A DNA stretch of 7,916 bases from Pseudomonadota bacterium (lineage in GTDB: Bacteria; Pseudomonadota; Gammaproteobacteria; Burkholderiales; Sulfuricellaceae), in assembly GCA_021783895.1 (NCBI GenBank), contig JAJXTJ010000041.1, positions 1-7,916 on the forward strand. Reading direction: 5' to 3'. The position numbers and the translations under genes are program-made. Under the pieces are notes generated by a model. That model saw only the letters and a program-made list of their open reading frames with translations. It searched no databases and was not told where the DNA came from. This document shows positions 6,218 to 7,916 of the stretch, in pieces. How positions within the stretch are numbered: the stretch's first letter is position 1; each line of letters opens with the position of its first letter.

Positions 6218-6238
6218 GCCAGCCTCCCAATCGCTGGC
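6218..6238 (+). other. small hairpin in the GT4-msbA spacer
   Basis: GCCAGC (6218-6223) and GCTGGC (6233-6238) form a perfect 6-bp stem with a 9-base loop in the 69-base gap between the GT4 gene and msbA. No T-run follows, so it is not an intrinsic terminator. It may stabilise or process the message between the two genes, or have no role. Confidence 0.3.
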
Positions 6239-6264
6239 ATACCGAGAAAGCCTGCGCCTCAAAC

Positions 6265-7916
6265 ATGAACAGCCGCGAACTGTATCTGCGCCTGTTGCGC
6301 CATGTCCTGCCTTACTGGAAATTTTTTCTTATTTCCATTTTGGCCATGGTTGTGATGGCGTCAACCGAACCAGCCTTGCCGGCCCTGCTTAAACCCATGC
6401 TGGACGGCAGCTTCGTCAAAAAAGATCCCACCACCATAAAATGGGTGCCCCTTCTCCTGGTGGGACTGTTTCTGGTAAGGGGCGTGGCCTCCTTTATCAC
6501 CAGCTATGCCATGAGCTGGCTCGCGAATCAGTTGATCCTCGACTTGAGAAATCTGATGTTTCGCCAGCTTGTCGCGATGCCCACGCGTTTCTATGACAAC
6601 ACCTCGTCGGGAACGGTGATCGCCCATGTTGCCTATAACGTCAATCAGGTTGCCGACGCAGGCACCGGCGCAATAAAGGTACTGATAACCGACACCCTGA
6701 CCATTATCGGCCTGCTAGCCTGGATGTTTTACCTTGACTGGAAACTCTCGCTGATCTTCCTGACCATTACGCCGGCCATCGTTTTCCTGGTAAAAATTTT
6801 TAGCGGTCGCCTGCGCAAAATGAGCCGGGGTGCCCAGAGCTCGCTCGGCAACATCACCCATGTACTCGAAGAAAGCCTGGATGGGCACAAGGTAGTCAAA
6901 ATCTTCGGCGGACAGGATTACGAATGCCGGCGATTCTTCGACGCGACCAACCAGTTGCGCCGATATGGCATCAAATTCACCATGGCATCCGCAGCAAATG
7001 TTCCGGCAATCCAGATTCTCATGGCAAGCTCACTGGCAATTATCGTTTACATGGCTTCATCTCAAACCGAAACCACGGTAGGCGCATTCGTGTCTTTCCT
7101 GACTGCCATGCTGATGCTCCTCGCCCCCATCAAGCGGCTTACCGGCGTCAACGAAACCCTGCAAAGAGGATTGGCGGCAGCGGAAGTGGTATTTGAGTTG
7201 CTGGACAGCGAACCCGAACAGGACGAAGGTTCGCATTACCTGCCGCGCGCGCAAGGAGAACTTGAACTGCGCCATGTATGCTTCCGCTATACCTTGGAAG
7301 GATCACTCGTCCTGGACGATGTCAGCCTGCACATCAAGCCGGGAGAAACAGTGGCCCTAGTTGGGGCGTCGGGAAGCGGCAAAACAACTCTCGCCAACCT
7401 GGTTCCACGCTTCTATGCGCCCACCTCGGGGCAGATACTCGTAGACGGGCACGACATCACCGATGTCCGGCTTTCCGCCCTGCGCGCAAATATTGCCCTG
7501 GTGAGCCAGGACGTCGTGCTGTTCAATGACACGGTTTTTGCCAATATCGCCTACGGAATCAATGCGGCGGCGACAGAAGCCGAAGTGATCGCGGCAACGG
7601 AAGCAGCTCACGCCATGGAGTTCATCCGCGAAATGCCCCAGGGCCTGCAAACCATGGTGGGGGAAAATGGCGTTCGCCTTTCCGGCGGCCAGCGCCAGCG
7701 CATTGCCATCGCAAGAGCCCTGCTCAAAAACGCGCCGATACTTATTCTCGACGAAGCCACCTCCGCCCTCGATACCCAATCCGAGCGGCATGTGCAGGAA
7801 GCCCTGGAAACCCTGATGCAGGGTCGCACTACCCTCGTCATCGCCCATCGCTTATCCACTATCGAAAATGCGGATCGCATCGTGGTCATGCAAAAAGGCC
7901 GGATCGTGGAAATGGG
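6265..7916 (+). CDS. msbA: lipid A / LPS-core flippase MsbA, 3' end cut by window
   Basis: ABC exporter half-transporter that works as a homodimer and flips core-lipid A across the inner membrane using ATP. About 550 codons are present with no stop; family members are near 580, so roughly 30 residues lie beyond the window. Residues 1 to about 310 form the six-helix membrane domain, with MsbA-like stretches such as ALLKPMLDGSF (about 41-51), SYAMSWLANQLILDLRNLMF (about 79-98), FYDNTSSGTVIAHVAYN, and GHKVVKIFGGQDYE in a coupling region. The nucleotide-binding domain is complete in its motifs: Walker A GASGSGKTT (367-375), Q-loop LVSQDVVLFNDTVFANIAYG, signature LSGGQ (472-476), Walker B ILILDEAT with D496 and E497, and H-loop H528 in VIAHRLST. 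All catalytic residues are intact. ATG 6265 opens the conserved N-terminus, though no strong ribosome site precedes it. It follows the two LPS-core glycosyltransferases on the same strand, matching its role as the next step in the pathway. Confidence 0.95.
   Translation, partial: MNSRELYLRLLRHVLPYWKFFLISILAMVVMASTEPALPALLKPMLDGSFVKKDPTTIKWVPLLLVGLFLVRGVASFITSYAMSWLANQLILDLRNLMFRQLVAMPTRFYDNTSSGTVIAHVAYNVNQVADAGTGAIKVLITDTLTIIGLLAWMFYLDWKLSLIFLTITPAIVFLVKIFSGRLRKMSRGAQSSLGNITHVLEESLDGHKVVKIFGGQDYECRRFFDATNQLRRYGIKFTMASAANVPAIQILMASSLAIIVYMASSQTETTVGAFVSFLTAMLMLLAPIKRLTGVNETLQRGLAAAEVVFELLDSEPEQDEGSHYLPRAQGELELRHVCFRYTLEGSLVLDDVSLHIKPGETVALVGASGSGKTTLANLVPRFYAPTSGQILVDGHDITDVRLSALRANIALVSQDVVLFNDTVFANIAYGINAAATEAEVIAATEAAHAMEFIREMPQGLQTMVGENGVRLSGGQRQRIAIARALLKNAPILILDEATSALDTQSERHVQEALETLMQGRTTLVIAHRLSTIENADRIVVMQKGRIVEM

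Noticed and set aside
7357..7848. 163-codon minus-strand frame opposite the MsbA ATPase domain
   Set aside because: It is the antisense of the Walker A, signature and Walker B region, with no independent protein features.

Overview
The window reads as ordinary chromosomal DNA from a Gram-negative proteobacterium. The miaB-phoH(ybeZ) gene order and the LPS-core/MsbA gene block suggest a betaproteobacterium or a relative. This placement rests on gene order and protein style only; no rRNA or other marker is present. Genes are moderately GC-rich, and the two larger intergenic gaps are clearly AT-richer.

Left part (1-1763, all minus strand): a small exported protein of unknown function, then miaB (tRNA methylthiotransferase), then the first codons of a phoH/ybeZ-type ATPase gene that runs off the left edge. 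phoH appears to start at a TTG inside the last codons of miaB, with a good Shine-Dalgarno sequence. The spacings suggest one transcription unit read leftward.

Middle (1764-3970): a 525-base AT-rich gap, a 12-TM APC-family amino-acid permease on the minus strand (2289-3662), and a 308-base divergent intergenic region. The 525-base gap holds the least explained material in the window. A perfect 12-bp inverted repeat brackets a 273-bp segment that contains a 36-codon ORF with one predicted transmembrane segment, and a 16-bp palindrome lies close to one arm.

Right part (3971-7916, plus strand): a three-gene envelope cluster. It comprises a GT9 heptosyltransferase of the WaaQ/RfaQ type, a GT4 glycosyltransferase that starts at TTG in a 4-base overlap with the preceding stop, and, 69 bases later, msbA (lipid A/LPS-core flippase), which runs off the right edge. 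Together they would extend the LPS inner core on the cytoplasmic face and flip core-lipid A across the inner membrane.

I find no mobile-element gene, CRISPR array, rRNA or tRNA, and no convincing undescribed multi-gene system. The points most worth checking are the inverted-repeat segment with its small membrane ORF, and the small exported protein upstream of miaB.
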